Shown here: piece by piece, positions 1-7,895 of the stretch
Numbering within the stretch: position 1 is the stretch's first letter
How the letters are laid out: every line of letters starts with the position of its first letter
NCBI RefSeq assembly: GCF_000177335.1
Contig: NZ_ADFP01000064.1
Span: forward strand, 1-44,589
DNA: 44,589 nucleotides
From: Pyramidobacter piscolens W5455
GTDB taxonomy: Bacteria; Synergistota; Synergistia; Synergistales; Dethiosulfovibrionaceae
Direction of reading: 5' to 3'
Position numbers and translations under genes: made by a program
The notes under the pieces: generated by a model
Told to the model about the DNA's origin: nothing
The model's database searches: none
What the model saw: only the letters and a program-made list of their open reading frames with translations

Positions 1-1
1 G

Positions 2-1084
2 CTGCCCTGCTTCGACCGCGCGCGCTTTTTCGCGCCGCTGTTCGTCCTCGGGCTGCTGTTCTTCGCGCTGCGAGCCGCATGGCGCGACGCGCGCGAGCGG
101 CGCGAACGCCGCCGTTCCGTCACGCGCGCGTCGATCAAGGAAGCGCTCGACCGGCTGCCGGACGGGATTTTGTTCAGCGATCCCGCCGGACGCCCCGTGC
201 TGGCCAACCGGCAGATGATGCTTCTCGCCGAGACGCTCACGGCCCGGCCGCTGCGCGACGGCGAGGCGTTCTGGCAGGCGCTGAACGGCGGCGCTCTTCG
301 CGAGGGCGTCGAGCGGATCACGCTCGCGGACGCGCTGCTGTTCCGCGCCGGCGGCCAGTCGTGGGAATTTTCGCGCCGCCTGCTCGACGTGAAAGGGCGC
401 GCGTTCAGCGCGATCTTCGCCGCCGACGTGACCGAGACCGACCGGCTCACGCGCGAGCTGCAAAAGCTTCACGAAGAATTGGCCGCGCGCGCCGAAGAGC
501 TGCGCGAAGCCGGAGCGGCGCTCGCCGCCGTCAAGCGGGAGCAGGAGCTGGCGCGCCTGCAGAGCCGCATCCACGACATGGCGGGACACCGCATCTATCT
601 GATGCAGCAGTACCTGCAGCGCGGCGGCGAGAATCTCCGCGATCTCGGACGCTTTCTGCCGCTCATCTCCGGCCTGATCGACGACCTGCGCGCCGACGTC
701 ACGGCGCCCGCCGCGCGGCTGCTGGCCGACCTGCAGCGGTCGTTCGGCTTCATCGGCGTCGAGCTGACCGTGGAAGGCCGACTTCCCTGCGACGAGCGGC
801 AGGCCGCGGTACTGATCAAGATCCTGCGCGAAGCGTCGACCAACGCCGTCAAGCACGCGGGAGCCGCCCGCGTCGCCGCGCGCCTCGAACGGAACGCGCG
901 GGGGCTGGTCATGCGCGTCGTCAACGACGGAACGGCCTACGACGCCGCCGCTCCGCTGCGGGAAAACCAGGGGCTCGCCGGCATGCGCCGCCTCGCCGCC
1001 GAAGCGGAAGGCACGCTGGAGATCGCAACTTCGCCGCGCTTCACCGTGACCGTAAAACTGCCGCCGGAAGAGCGCGAGGCATAA
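2..1084 (+). CDS. Sensor histidine kinase, NarX/DegS-like HPK7 type, 5' end outside window
   Basis: The open frame runs in from the left edge, so the true start is not visible; 360 residues can be read. In order they show a hydrophobic helix (about residues 9-26, a membrane segment), a basic linker, a PAS-like stretch (about 45-130), a helical linker, a dimerisation/phosphoacceptor helix with an HDMAGH motif (about residue 193; the first His is the likely phosphorylated residue), then an ATPase domain. That domain has an N-box (REASTNAVKHA) and a G-box-like GLAGM segment. This is the architecture of kinases that pair with NarL/LuxR-type regulators, and one lies next door on the opposite strand. 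The kinase autophosphorylates from ATP in response to an unknown signal. The TAA stop runs into the A-tract of the shared terminator. Confidence 0.85.
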   Translation: MPCFDRARFFAPLFVLGLLFFALRAAWRDARERRERRRSVTRASIKEALDRLPDGILFSDPAGRPVLANRQMMLLAETLTARPLRDGEAFWQALNGGALREGVERITLADALLFRAGGQSWEFSRRLLDVKGRAFSAIFAADVTETDRLTRELQKLHEELAARAEELREAGAALAAVKREQELARLQSRIHDMAGHRIYLMQQYLQRGGENLRDLGRFLPLISGLIDDLRADVTAPAARLLADLQRSFGFIGVELTVEGRLPCDERQAAVLIKILREASTNAVKHAGAARVAARLERNARGLVMRVVNDGTAYDAAAPLRENQGLAGMRRLAAEAEGTLEIATSPRFTVTVKLPPEEREA

Positions 1085-1114
1085 AAAAAGAAGCTCCGGC
1101 CGTTCCGGAGCTTC
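1083..1114 (-). terminator. Intrinsic terminator of the response regulator
   Basis: A perfect 10-bp stem (1090-1099 with 1105-1114, loop CCGTT) is followed on the minus strand by seven T (plus-strand A-run 1083-1089). It sits 4 nt past the regulator's stop codon and abuts the kinase stop. Read on the plus strand it has no immediate T-tract, so it mainly serves the minus-strand gene. Confidence 0.85.
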
Positions 1115-1118
1115 CGTC

Positions 1119-1730
1119 CTATATTTTCGTGTTGATGAAACCGTTGGACACGGCGAAGATCGCCAGCTTGGCGACGCTCTCGTAGCCCGTTTTCGAGAGG
1201 ATGTTCGAGAAATGCGTCTTCACCGAGTTGATCGTGATGTTCAGCCTTTCGGCGATCTCCCGGCGCGACAGCCCGTCGCAGATCAGCGTCAGCACTTCCC
1301 GTTCGCGCCGCGTCAGTTCGCCGAAGTTGAGAACTTCCTCGCGTCGTCCCGGATAGACGCTTTTGCCCGCGCAGGTGTCGCGGATCACGCCGGCCAGGCC
1401 GTTCACGTCCAGATCCTTGTAGACGAAGCTGTCGGCTCCCGCCTCGCGGGCCCGTTCGACGAACGTCACCTCCGGCAGCCCCGTCATCATCACCACGCGC
1501 ACCCGCGGGAAGCGTTTTTTGATCGCCGCCGCCGCGTCCAGCCCGCTGGAATCGTTCTCCGTGCACACGTCCATCAGCACCAGATCGGGAGACGTCCTCT
1601 CGCAGTACAGTTCCGCCAGCGCCGCGTCGGCAATGGCGGCGATGACGCTGAAATCCTCGATGCCGTCCAGGCTGTTTCTCAGCGCGTCGCGCACCATGGT
1701 CTGATCCTCGACGATCATGATCCGGGTCAT
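1119..1730 (-). CDS. NarL/LuxR-family two-component response regulator
   Basis: The 203-residue protein has a receiver domain (about 1-120) and a LuxR-type helix-turn-helix (about 138-195). Receiver landmarks are the acidic pair E8/D9, the phospho-acceptor D54 in LVLMD, T83 and K105. The DNA-binding domain has the typical LTRREREVL start and a NSVKTHFSNIL recognition region. Length and domain order are standard. It is presumably phosphorylated by the kinase encoded tail-to-tail with it at the left edge; a kinase and its regulator are more often found in tandem. Target genes are unknown. The divergent neighbour starting at 1977 is one candidate, since a palindrome lies in the shared upstream region. 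The start ATG at 1730 is the first in-frame start before the receiver domain. Confidence 0.93.
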   Translation of the reverse strand: MTRIMIVEDQTMVRDALRNSLDGIEDFSVIAAIADAALAELYCERTSPDLVLMDVCTENDSSGLDAAAAIKKRFPRVRVVMMTGLPEVTFVERAREAGADSFVYKDLDVNGLAGVIRDTCAGKSVYPGRREEVLNFGELTRREREVLTLICDGLSRREIAERLNITINSVKTHFSNILSKTGYESVAKLAIFAVSNGFINTKI

Positions 1731-1976
1731 CTTCCTCGCCTCCGCCCGCGTCCGTCATTTTCCCCGCCGCGCCGCACGCCGCGGCGCCCGTTGCGTCTTG
1801 TGACACAACGCGACGGAAAAAATCGAATCGCTTCTCTGAAAGCTATTTTATCAGAGTTCAAAAATTTATGCAGGGTGATTTTTCAATTCGTTCATGATAA
1901 CATATTTAGCACAAAATTTGTTAAGATTATAAATCTTGACATTTATCCAATCCATTACGAGGAGGTCTCACGGCGA
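1731..1976. promoter_or_regulatory. Divergent AT-rich upstream region with a palindrome
   Basis: This 246-bp gap separates two divergent genes. Its right half (about 1840-1955) is far richer in A+T than the surrounding coding DNA, as expected of promoters. It contains the 15-bp palindrome AAGATTATAAATCTT (1923-1937), 40 nt before the start codon at 1977. I could not fix a convincing -35/-10 pair on either strand. An operator role for the palindrome is inference. Confidence 0.5.
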
Positions 1977-3311
1977 ATGAACACGAAAAGGAAATCGCTG
2001 CTGCTCTTCACCGCCGCGGCCGTCTGCGTGGGCGCGCTGAGCGCCGCGCCCGCGGGCGCGACCAGCAAGGAGCACCTGATCGGACAGGCCGAATACTACG
2101 TGCGCGAGTTCGAGAAAGAGGTGGAACGCCAGCGCGGCGGCGAAAAGATGGTCTGGCGCGGCAAACAGGACGCGCTCAGCCGCGTGCAGGCGCTCAAGCT
2201 CCAGTACCCCGACGATCCCCAGATCGAAGAGCTGTTCCAGCGCACCAAAAGCGCGCTGATGAAGAGCAAGGGGGACTTCATGGAAATCACCCCCGAGATG
2301 ACGGCTTACCTGCAGACGGAAGAAAAACTGCGCCGCGAGATCGCCGCTCTGGGTAAAAAAGCGTGGGACGAAAAGCTCGCCGAATATCGCGACACGCTGA
2401 TCGACAAGCCCTTCCCCGCGCCCGACGCCAAGCAGACCGCCGTCAGCGACCTAGAAGGCAAATACGTCGTGCTCGACGACGTGCAGTATCCGCAGCACCA
2501 GTTCTATGGCGCGACCGGCGAGTACGTTTTCACCGGCAAACCGTCCGCCGGCTACTACTTCGTCGACATCGGCAGCCGCGCCTGGCTCGGGCCTTACGAG
2601 GCCGCCAAACGCTTCCGCCGCCAGGTGGACACCGAACTCGAAGAGGCGAAAAGCTGGACCGTGCTCGGCAAAATCACCGACATCACCGCCGAGATCCCCG
2701 AAGCCGGCGAGAAAAAAGTCGGCGGCTTCCAGTACGGCTGGGTGGTCACGCCCGTGGCCCTGTACGTTCCCGACCACGTCATGGCCTATCATACGCCGGA
2801 CGGCGAGGCAAGCGGCGCGTTCGCCGGCGAGGACATCGTGGCGAAGAGGAAGGAAAGCTGGTACAGCGTCACGGCCGTTCCCGCGGACGTCTCCCCCGAA
2901 CGGCTGATGGAGATCTACGTCACCGCCATCAAGGAAAAGAACTACGACCTTTACCGCGAGTGCATCTATCCCGACTGCTACAAGGAAGACACCGGCCAAG
3001 AACTGCTTCGCTACCACTGGGACCTGCATCAGGGGCGCTTCCACGGCGAGTACGTGCACGTCACCTTCGGCCAGGCGAAGATCAGCGTGCTGAAAGGCTT
3101 CGACGACAAAAACGACCTGGAGAACTTCTTCCTCGACGCCGGTCAGAAAGAAACCCTGAACAAAGTCAGCGGCACGAAGATCGAAGAAGCCGTCGTCGAG
3201 ACCCGCGCCTGGAACGAAAACGGCAAAGTCGTCGGCTCGCCGCATCCGCACCGTCTGCGCCGCTCAGGCGGCGGGCGCTGGTACGTTTACGATTACCAGC
3301 CGCGCTTTTAA
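1977..3311 (+). CDS. Exported protein of unknown function (444 aa)
   Basis: I do not recognise this family. The ATG at 1977 is preceded by GAGGAGG and opens a clear signal peptide (basic MNTKRK, hydrophobic core, Ala-X-Ala site near residue 28), so the protein is exported. The longer frame reaching back to 1212 has no such support. Residues about 29-130 are charged and helical; the middle (about 150-300) looks beta-rich. The C-terminal part from about residue 305 starts with a helix followed by conserved-looking Tyr/Cys residues and could be an NTF2-like fold; this is only a guess from the pattern. No lipobox or later membrane segment is seen. It is the first of three closely spaced genes (23-nt and 16-nt gaps) that all encode exported proteins, so they probably share a transcript and an envelope-associated role. 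Confidence 0.8.
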   Translation: MNTKRKSLLLFTAAAVCVGALSAAPAGATSKEHLIGQAEYYVREFEKEVERQRGGEKMVWRGKQDALSRVQALKLQYPDDPQIEELFQRTKSALMKSKGDFMEITPEMTAYLQTEEKLRREIAALGKKAWDEKLAEYRDTLIDKPFPAPDAKQTAVSDLEGKYVVLDDVQYPQHQFYGATGEYVFTGKPSAGYYFVDIGSRAWLGPYEAAKRFRRQVDTELEEAKSWTVLGKITDITAEIPEAGEKKVGGFQYGWVVTPVALYVPDHVMAYHTPDGEASGAFAGEDIVAKRKESWYSVTAVPADVSPERLMEIYVTAIKEKNYDLYRECIYPDCYKEDTGQELLRYHWDLHQGRFHGEYVHVTFGQAKISVLKGFDDKNDLENFFLDAGQKETLNKVSGTKIEEAVVETRAWNENGKVVGSPHPHRLRRSGGGRWYVYDYQPRF

Positions 3312-3334
3312 TCCCCGAGAGGAGCTGAAGAAAA

Positions 3335-4465
3335 ATGTTTCCTTCCGCAAAAAGGCTGACCGCCGTTCTGATCTTCTGCCTGAGCGCCGCGCTGCCCGCC
3401 GCCGCGCAGGAACCGGCGACGAGAACGGGCGAAGAAAAACCGGTCGTATATGACTTCGCGTTCTGCAAAAACTCCATCGCGCAGGAACTCAGCGTCCGCG
3501 CCATGCTCGTCAAGGGCGACGCCTTTCTCTACCCCGATCGCGTCGCCAAGCTGAAACAGTACGTGAGTTACATGTATTCGCCGACGACGCTCTCGCCCGC
3601 GCTGAATTTCATCGGCACGCCGGCGGAGATCCAACGTTGCCGGGAGACGGCCGACGCTTTTCAGCGCTACAACGATACCGCCCTCCGCCGCACCACGTTC
3701 CGCGACATGTTCGTCATCCTCCTCGCCAATTCGGCCGTCATCCGCGCCAAGAAACTGGACGACTCCTTCCAGTGGTTCGAAGAGATGGGGCCGACCTACA
3801 AAGGGCACATGAACGGCTACGACGCCGCCTACCGCAAGTTCGTCGAAGCCGCCCAAAAGCTGAAGAACAACGTCGATCTGAAGGGCGTGAAAGCGAGCGG
3901 TCCCTATCCCTGGAACGTCGATTTCGCCGACGTCGTCATCTACGCCGGCCTGAACGAATACGCGCATAAAAATCTGCGCGCCCAGCCTTACTTCGAGAAC
4001 GAGATCCGCGTCCTCGACGCGCAGATTGTCGCCTGCAGCGATTCGAAACTGAACGAGCAGAAAAGCATGTTCGAAGCGCTCAAGAAAGAATGGGAGAAAG
4101 CTCACGCCGCGTTCAACCAGGCGAAAGAAGCCGTGCTGAAACTGCCCGGTTACGCCGAGATCCAGCACCTCGTCGACGCCGACGAAAAGATCCTGCTCCA
4201 CACTTTCGATCTGCTCGACGGAGCGCTGACGATCATCGAATACCTGAACAAAGGCGACACAATCGGCGGCAGCCTGCGCACCTGGAAGAACGTCGCCACA
4301 ACCGCCTTCAATACGGGAGATTCCGTCACCAGCGGCGGCGGTCCCGTCTACACGCGCCGCCTGCGCAAAAGCCTGACCGAGCTGCGCCGCATCTGGAACG
4401 ACGCCGTCGCGCACCTCGACGTCGCCTACGGCGGCTCGCCGGGCTGGCACACGATGAAATATTAA
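3335..4465 (+). CDS. Exported helical protein of unknown function (376 aa)
   Basis: Not recognised. An SD-like GAGAGGAG lies before the ATG. Residues 1-24 form a signal peptide ending in AAAQ. The mature protein is mostly alpha-helical and charged, with a likely coiled coil around residues 235-280 and no membrane segment, so it should be soluble in the periplasm or loosely surface-associated. Two cysteines at about 44 and 93 could form a disulfide. It is the second gene of the 1977-6152 unit, starting 23 nt after the first and ending 16 nt before the third. Nothing in the sequence indicates catalysis; a structural or binding role is possible. Confidence 0.8.
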   Translation: MFPSAKRLTAVLIFCLSAALPAAAQEPATRTGEEKPVVYDFAFCKNSIAQELSVRAMLVKGDAFLYPDRVAKLKQYVSYMYSPTTLSPALNFIGTPAEIQRCRETADAFQRYNDTALRRTTFRDMFVILLANSAVIRAKKLDDSFQWFEEMGPTYKGHMNGYDAAYRKFVEAAQKLKNNVDLKGVKASGPYPWNVDFADVVIYAGLNEYAHKNLRAQPYFENEIRVLDAQIVACSDSKLNEQKSMFEALKKEWEKAHAAFNQAKEAVLKLPGYAEIQHLVDADEKILLHTFDLLDGALTIIEYLNKGDTIGGSLRTWKNVATTAFNTGDSVTSGGGPVYTRRLRKSLTELRRIWNDAVAHLDVAYGGSPGWHTMKY

Positions 4466-4481
4466 AGGGGAGGCACAAAAA

Positions 4482-6152
4482 ATGAAAATCTCGCGCGCGC
4501 TCGTTCTGTCGCTGCTCCTTGCCGCAGGTTCGGCCGCGGCGAGTAGCGCCGTCACCGTGGCCGAAGTGATCCAGTCGGGCGGCGAATACCGGGGCAAGAT
4601 CGCCACGCTCCTGCTTCCGCAGGGCTGGAAGAAAGGCACGTTCGACACCGACCGCTGGCTCGACTTCAAGGCCCCGACCGGCAGGATCACCACCAAGACG
4701 CTGCGCTTCTCGCAGGAGATCCTCTACTCCCACTCGCCCGAAGAGTTTCAGCGGAAGATCGCCGCCGCCGCGGAAAAGGCGGGCGCGCCGCTGCAATCCC
4801 TGGTAATCGACGACGTTCCCTTCCAGTTCTATGTAACGCCGTCGAAATATCAGGACAAGCGCGTCCCCGGCACGCAGTACGACATGATCCTGTGGGCCGA
4901 CTGGCCCCGCAAGGAAGAACCGGCCGGCAACGAATTCCGCGACGCCATGAACATCTCCATCCTGGAGCGTCCGCTGCTCGGCCCCGATGCGCAGACGGCG
5001 CTGAAGCCCGAACAGATCGGCGAGCTGCTGCGCAAGGGCATCCTCCCCGACGTGGAAATCATGGCCATGCTGCAAAGCGTTGCCTTTGCCGACGGCCCCG
5101 CCAAACGCTACCACGCGCGCTTCGCCGCCATCCGCCGCCAGGCGCAGGAGCAGAAAGACGCCGCCGCGGTGACGCGCCTGGTCGCCGTCGGCAAACTGGC
5201 CGGCACGTGGGTCCCCGACGAGCTGCGCGTGAACGGACGCACGCTGACCGGCGCCGAAATGGAAGAAGCCGCCGCCGGCCGCCTGCGCACCGTCACCTTC
5301 AGCACGGACGGCACCTACCGCTTCGAGCCGCGCGACGAGACGTGGAAGCCAAACGACAAAGGCGGCTACACGCTCGGCGACCTCAGCGGCCGTCTCTGGG
5401 TCGAGAACAACGGCCTCGTCAACTTCCGCGACGCCGACGGCTATCACTTCGTCTTCCGCAAGCTGCCCAACGAGTTCCCCAGCGATCCCGAGCTGCTCGC
5501 CGTCGCCGTCGGCGAATGGACGCCGGTGGAACTGATCGCCGGCGGCACGGACGCCATGGGCGACGAGCTCGAGCGCGCCGCCCGGCTGGCCCGCGTTCCG
5601 CTGCAGCCGCTTTCCGTGCGCCCCGACGGCACGCTGTTCGACGGCAGGAAGTTCGGCTCGTGGAAGCTCGAAAACAACCGCTTCGTCATGACGTTCGAAA
5701 ACTGCCAGTTCGTCCTGCGCGGCGCGCATATCGAAAACCTCGCCGCCGACGGCGCGCGCGTGATCTACGCGCGTCAGGGCGAAGAGCGCCGCTTCAAGTC
5801 GGTCTTCATGGGCGAGCTGCTGGCCGCCGAAGCGGCGGCGGCCGAGAGCGAACCGGTCATCGGCCGCTGGGAGCCCGCACGCGTGACGAAAAACGGCGAA
5901 GAGATGCCCAAGGGCATCGCCAGCGACAACTATCGCGCCAACGCCCGCCCCATCTGGATCCGCTCCGACGGCGCGGTCTTCGCGGACGGGCGCGACTGCG
6001 GCGCGTGGAAGAACGAGGGCGGCGTTTACACGTTCAGTCTCAAGAGTCCGCTCGCCCAGGCGGAGCTCAAGTTCGAAGACGGGAAACTGACGCGCGGCTT
6101 TTCCGGCGGCGTCGTCGTGATCTACAAAAAACTGCCGTTCACGCTCCAGTGA
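4482..6152 (+). CDS. Exported protein with three lipocalin-like repeats (556 aa)
   Basis: A signal peptide (about residues 1-20) is followed by a unique domain to about residue 235. Then come three related beta-rich units beginning near residues 239, 343 and 460. Each opens with a G-x-W signature (LAGTW, VGEWT, IGRWE) and runs through a DG(T/A) turn. Units 1 and 3 end in a matching FRKLP / YKKLP strand. The G-x-W start, the alternating strand pattern and the roughly 100-115-residue length resemble the lipocalin-like barrels that bacteria use to bind small hydrophobic ligands. That assignment is inference from pattern, not a family match. The gene ends the three-gene exported unit and is followed by a strong terminator. 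Confidence 0.8.
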   Translation: MKISRALVLSLLLAAGSAAASSAVTVAEVIQSGGEYRGKIATLLLPQGWKKGTFDTDRWLDFKAPTGRITTKTLRFSQEILYSHSPEEFQRKIAAAAEKAGAPLQSLVIDDVPFQFYVTPSKYQDKRVPGTQYDMILWADWPRKEEPAGNEFRDAMNISILERPLLGPDAQTALKPEQIGELLRKGILPDVEIMAMLQSVAFADGPAKRYHARFAAIRRQAQEQKDAAAVTRLVAVGKLAGTWVPDELRVNGRTLTGAEMEEAAAGRLRTVTFSTDGTYRFEPRDETWKPNDKGGYTLGDLSGRLWVENNGLVNFRDADGYHFVFRKLPNEFPSDPELLAVAVGEWTPVELIAGGTDAMGDELERAARLARVPLQPLSVRPDGTLFDGRKFGSWKLENNRFVMTFENCQFVLRGAHIENLAADGARVIYARQGEERRFKSVFMGELLAAEAAAAESEPVIGRWEPARVTKNGEEMPKGIASDNYRANARPIWIRSDGAVFADGRDCGAWKNEGGVYTFSLKSPLAQAELKFEDGKLTRGFSGGVVVIYKKLPFTLQ

Positions 6153-6168
6153 GGGGACGGTTCTTCCC

Positions 6169-6204
6169 GCCCCGCGAAACCGAAACGTTTCGCGGGGCGT
6201 TTTT
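6169..6204 (+). terminator. Intrinsic terminator of the exported-protein unit
   Basis: A 12-bp GC-rich stem (6169-6180 with 6187-6198, loop CGAAAC) is followed by G and five T. It lies 17 nt past the stop codon of the 556-residue exported protein and closes the 1977-6152 unit. Confidence 0.9.
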
Positions 6205-6491
6205 CGTTGTCCCGCGCGGGACGGGAAAAAGTCTTTCCGCCGCGCCGCGTTCGTCCGCGCCGCGACTTTCACCCCTTCGGGTGATGCCTTTTCGCGGCGG
6301 CGCGCTTATGATGGCGGCAAGAACGTCGGTCAGGCTGTCTTTTTTTCCACGCGCGTTTTGAGCGGAAAAGCCTCGAAAGCCGACAAAAATCCCGTGCATG
6401 AAACGGCTTTTTATGTTAATCTTACGATGATGTTAATAAAGAATAATTTCTCGGGAAAACTTGAGAAAGAAATCTGAGAGGGGTGCTGAGA
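6205..6491. other. Intergenic region upstream of the SPFH gene
   Basis: This gap of 287 bp has a GC-rich left part with a small CACCC-CTTC-GGGTG hairpin near 6270. Its AT-rich right part (about 6405-6470) contains two direct copies of ATGTTAAT about 15 nt apart. The AT-rich part is where a promoter for 6492-9176 should lie, but no clear -35/-10 pair stands out. No coding potential is visible. Confidence 0.45.
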
Positions 6492-7847
6492 ATGGGACTT
6501 TTCAAAGCGATCGGCGGCGCCATGGGAGACGTGCTTTCCGACCAGTGGCGCGAGTACTTTTACTGCGACGCGATGGAACGCGACGTGCTCGTCGAACGCG
6601 GCTACAAACGCAAGGGCAAGCGCGGCAACAACAAGGGCGGCGACAACATCATCAGCAACGGCTCGATCATCTCCGTGGCCGACGGCCAGTGCATGATCGT
6701 CGTCGATCAGGGAAAAGTCGTCGAACTCTGCGCCGAACCGGGCGAGTTCGTCTACGACACGTCCAGCGAGCCGAGCATCTTCTCCGGCGGCCTCGGGCAC
6801 GGCCTCAAGGAAAGCTTCAAGACCATCGGCAAGCGCATTTCCTTCGGCGGCGAAGCGCCCAAGGAGCAGCGCGTCTATTACTTCAACACCAAGGAGATCA
6901 TGGGCAACCGTTACGGCACGGCCAACCCCGTTCCGTTCCGCGTTGTCGACAAGAACATCGGCCTCGACGTGGAGATCGACATCCGCTGCAACGGCGAATA
7001 TTCCTACCGCATCACCAATCCGATGCTGTTCTACGCCAACGTCTGCGGCAACGTGAACGAAGTTTACACGCGCGATCAGATCGACAGCCAGCTCAAGACC
7101 GAGCTGCTGACGGCGCTTCAGCCGGCGTTCGCCAGGATTTCCGAGATGGGCGTGCGTTACAGCTCGCTGCCGGCTCACACCATGGAAATGGCCAAGACGC
7201 TCAACGACCTGCTCTCCGAGCAGTGGGGCGCGCTGCGCGGCATCGAAATCGTGGCCTTCGGCATCAACTCCGTCAAGGCGTCCGCCGAGGACGAGAAACG
7301 GATCAAAGACCTGCAGATGGGCGCGGTGCTCCGCAATCCCGAGATGATGGCCGCCCATCTCGGCCAGGCGCAGGCCGACGCCATGCGCGCCGCCGCCTCC
7401 AACACGGCCACCGGGCCGATGTTCGCCTTCGCGGGCATGAACATGGCGTCTCAAGCCGGCGGCATGAACGCGGCCAACCTGTTCGCCATGAGCGCGCAGC
7501 AAAAGGCCGCTCAGGCGGCCGCCGAGCCCGCGCAGACCGCGGCGCCCGCTCCCGCCGCCGGATGGAAGTGCTCCAAGTGCGGGCACGGGGACAACCGCGG
7601 CAAATTCTGCTCCGAATGCGGCGCGCCCCAGCCCGCTCCGGCTTCGGCCGAAGGCTGGACCTGCCCGACCTGCGGCCACGTCAACAAGGGCAAGTTCTGC
7701 CCCGAATGCGGCGCCAGAAAGCCCGCCGGCGAACCTCTCTACAAGTGCGACAAGTGCGGCTGGGAACCCAGGGATCCCCATCATCCGCCCAAGTTCTGCC
7801 CCGAGTGCGGCGATCCCTTCGACGAAAACGACAACGTCGCCAGATAA
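6492..7847 (+). CDS. SPFH/band-7 domain protein with three C-terminal zinc ribbons (YdjI-like)
   Basis: The 451-residue protein starts at ATG 6492, 8 nt after GAGAGGGG; a GTG nine bases earlier overlaps this SD. The N-terminal two thirds match the YdjI-type SPFH family (known in Bacillus subtilis from the ydjFGHI stress operon and often labelled 'virion core protein'), which scaffolds membrane domains. An Ala/Gln-rich linker follows (about 315-355). Three CxxC...CxxC zinc ribbons then occupy C360-C376, C391-C406 and C419-C439, the last with a longer insert. No signal peptide or membrane helix is seen, so it is cytoplasmic and probably membrane-associated. The next gene encodes a second zinc-ribbon protein with a membrane helix, a natural partner. 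Confidence 0.85.
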   Translation: MGLFKAIGGAMGDVLSDQWREYFYCDAMERDVLVERGYKRKGKRGNNKGGDNIISNGSIISVADGQCMIVVDQGKVVELCAEPGEFVYDTSSEPSIFSGGLGHGLKESFKTIGKRISFGGEAPKEQRVYYFNTKEIMGNRYGTANPVPFRVVDKNIGLDVEIDIRCNGEYSYRITNPMLFYANVCGNVNEVYTRDQIDSQLKTELLTALQPAFARISEMGVRYSSLPAHTMEMAKTLNDLLSEQWGALRGIEIVAFGINSVKASAEDEKRIKDLQMGAVLRNPEMMAAHLGQAQADAMRAAASNTATGPMFAFAGMNMASQAGGMNAANLFAMSAQQKAAQAAAEPAQTAAPAPAAGWKCSKCGHGDNRGKFCSECGAPQPAPASAEGWTCPTCGHVNKGKFCPECGARKPAGEPLYKCDKCGWEPRDPHHPPKFCPECGDPFDENDNVAR

Positions 7848-7895
7848 AGAATTTTCCGCGAAGTTTCCGCATCGCGCTCGAAAGGAGAAAACTTC

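Noticed and set aside
1212..1976. Upstream extension of the first exported protein's frame across the response regulator
   Set aside because: It is antisense to the regulator; the signal peptide and SD point to ATG 1977.
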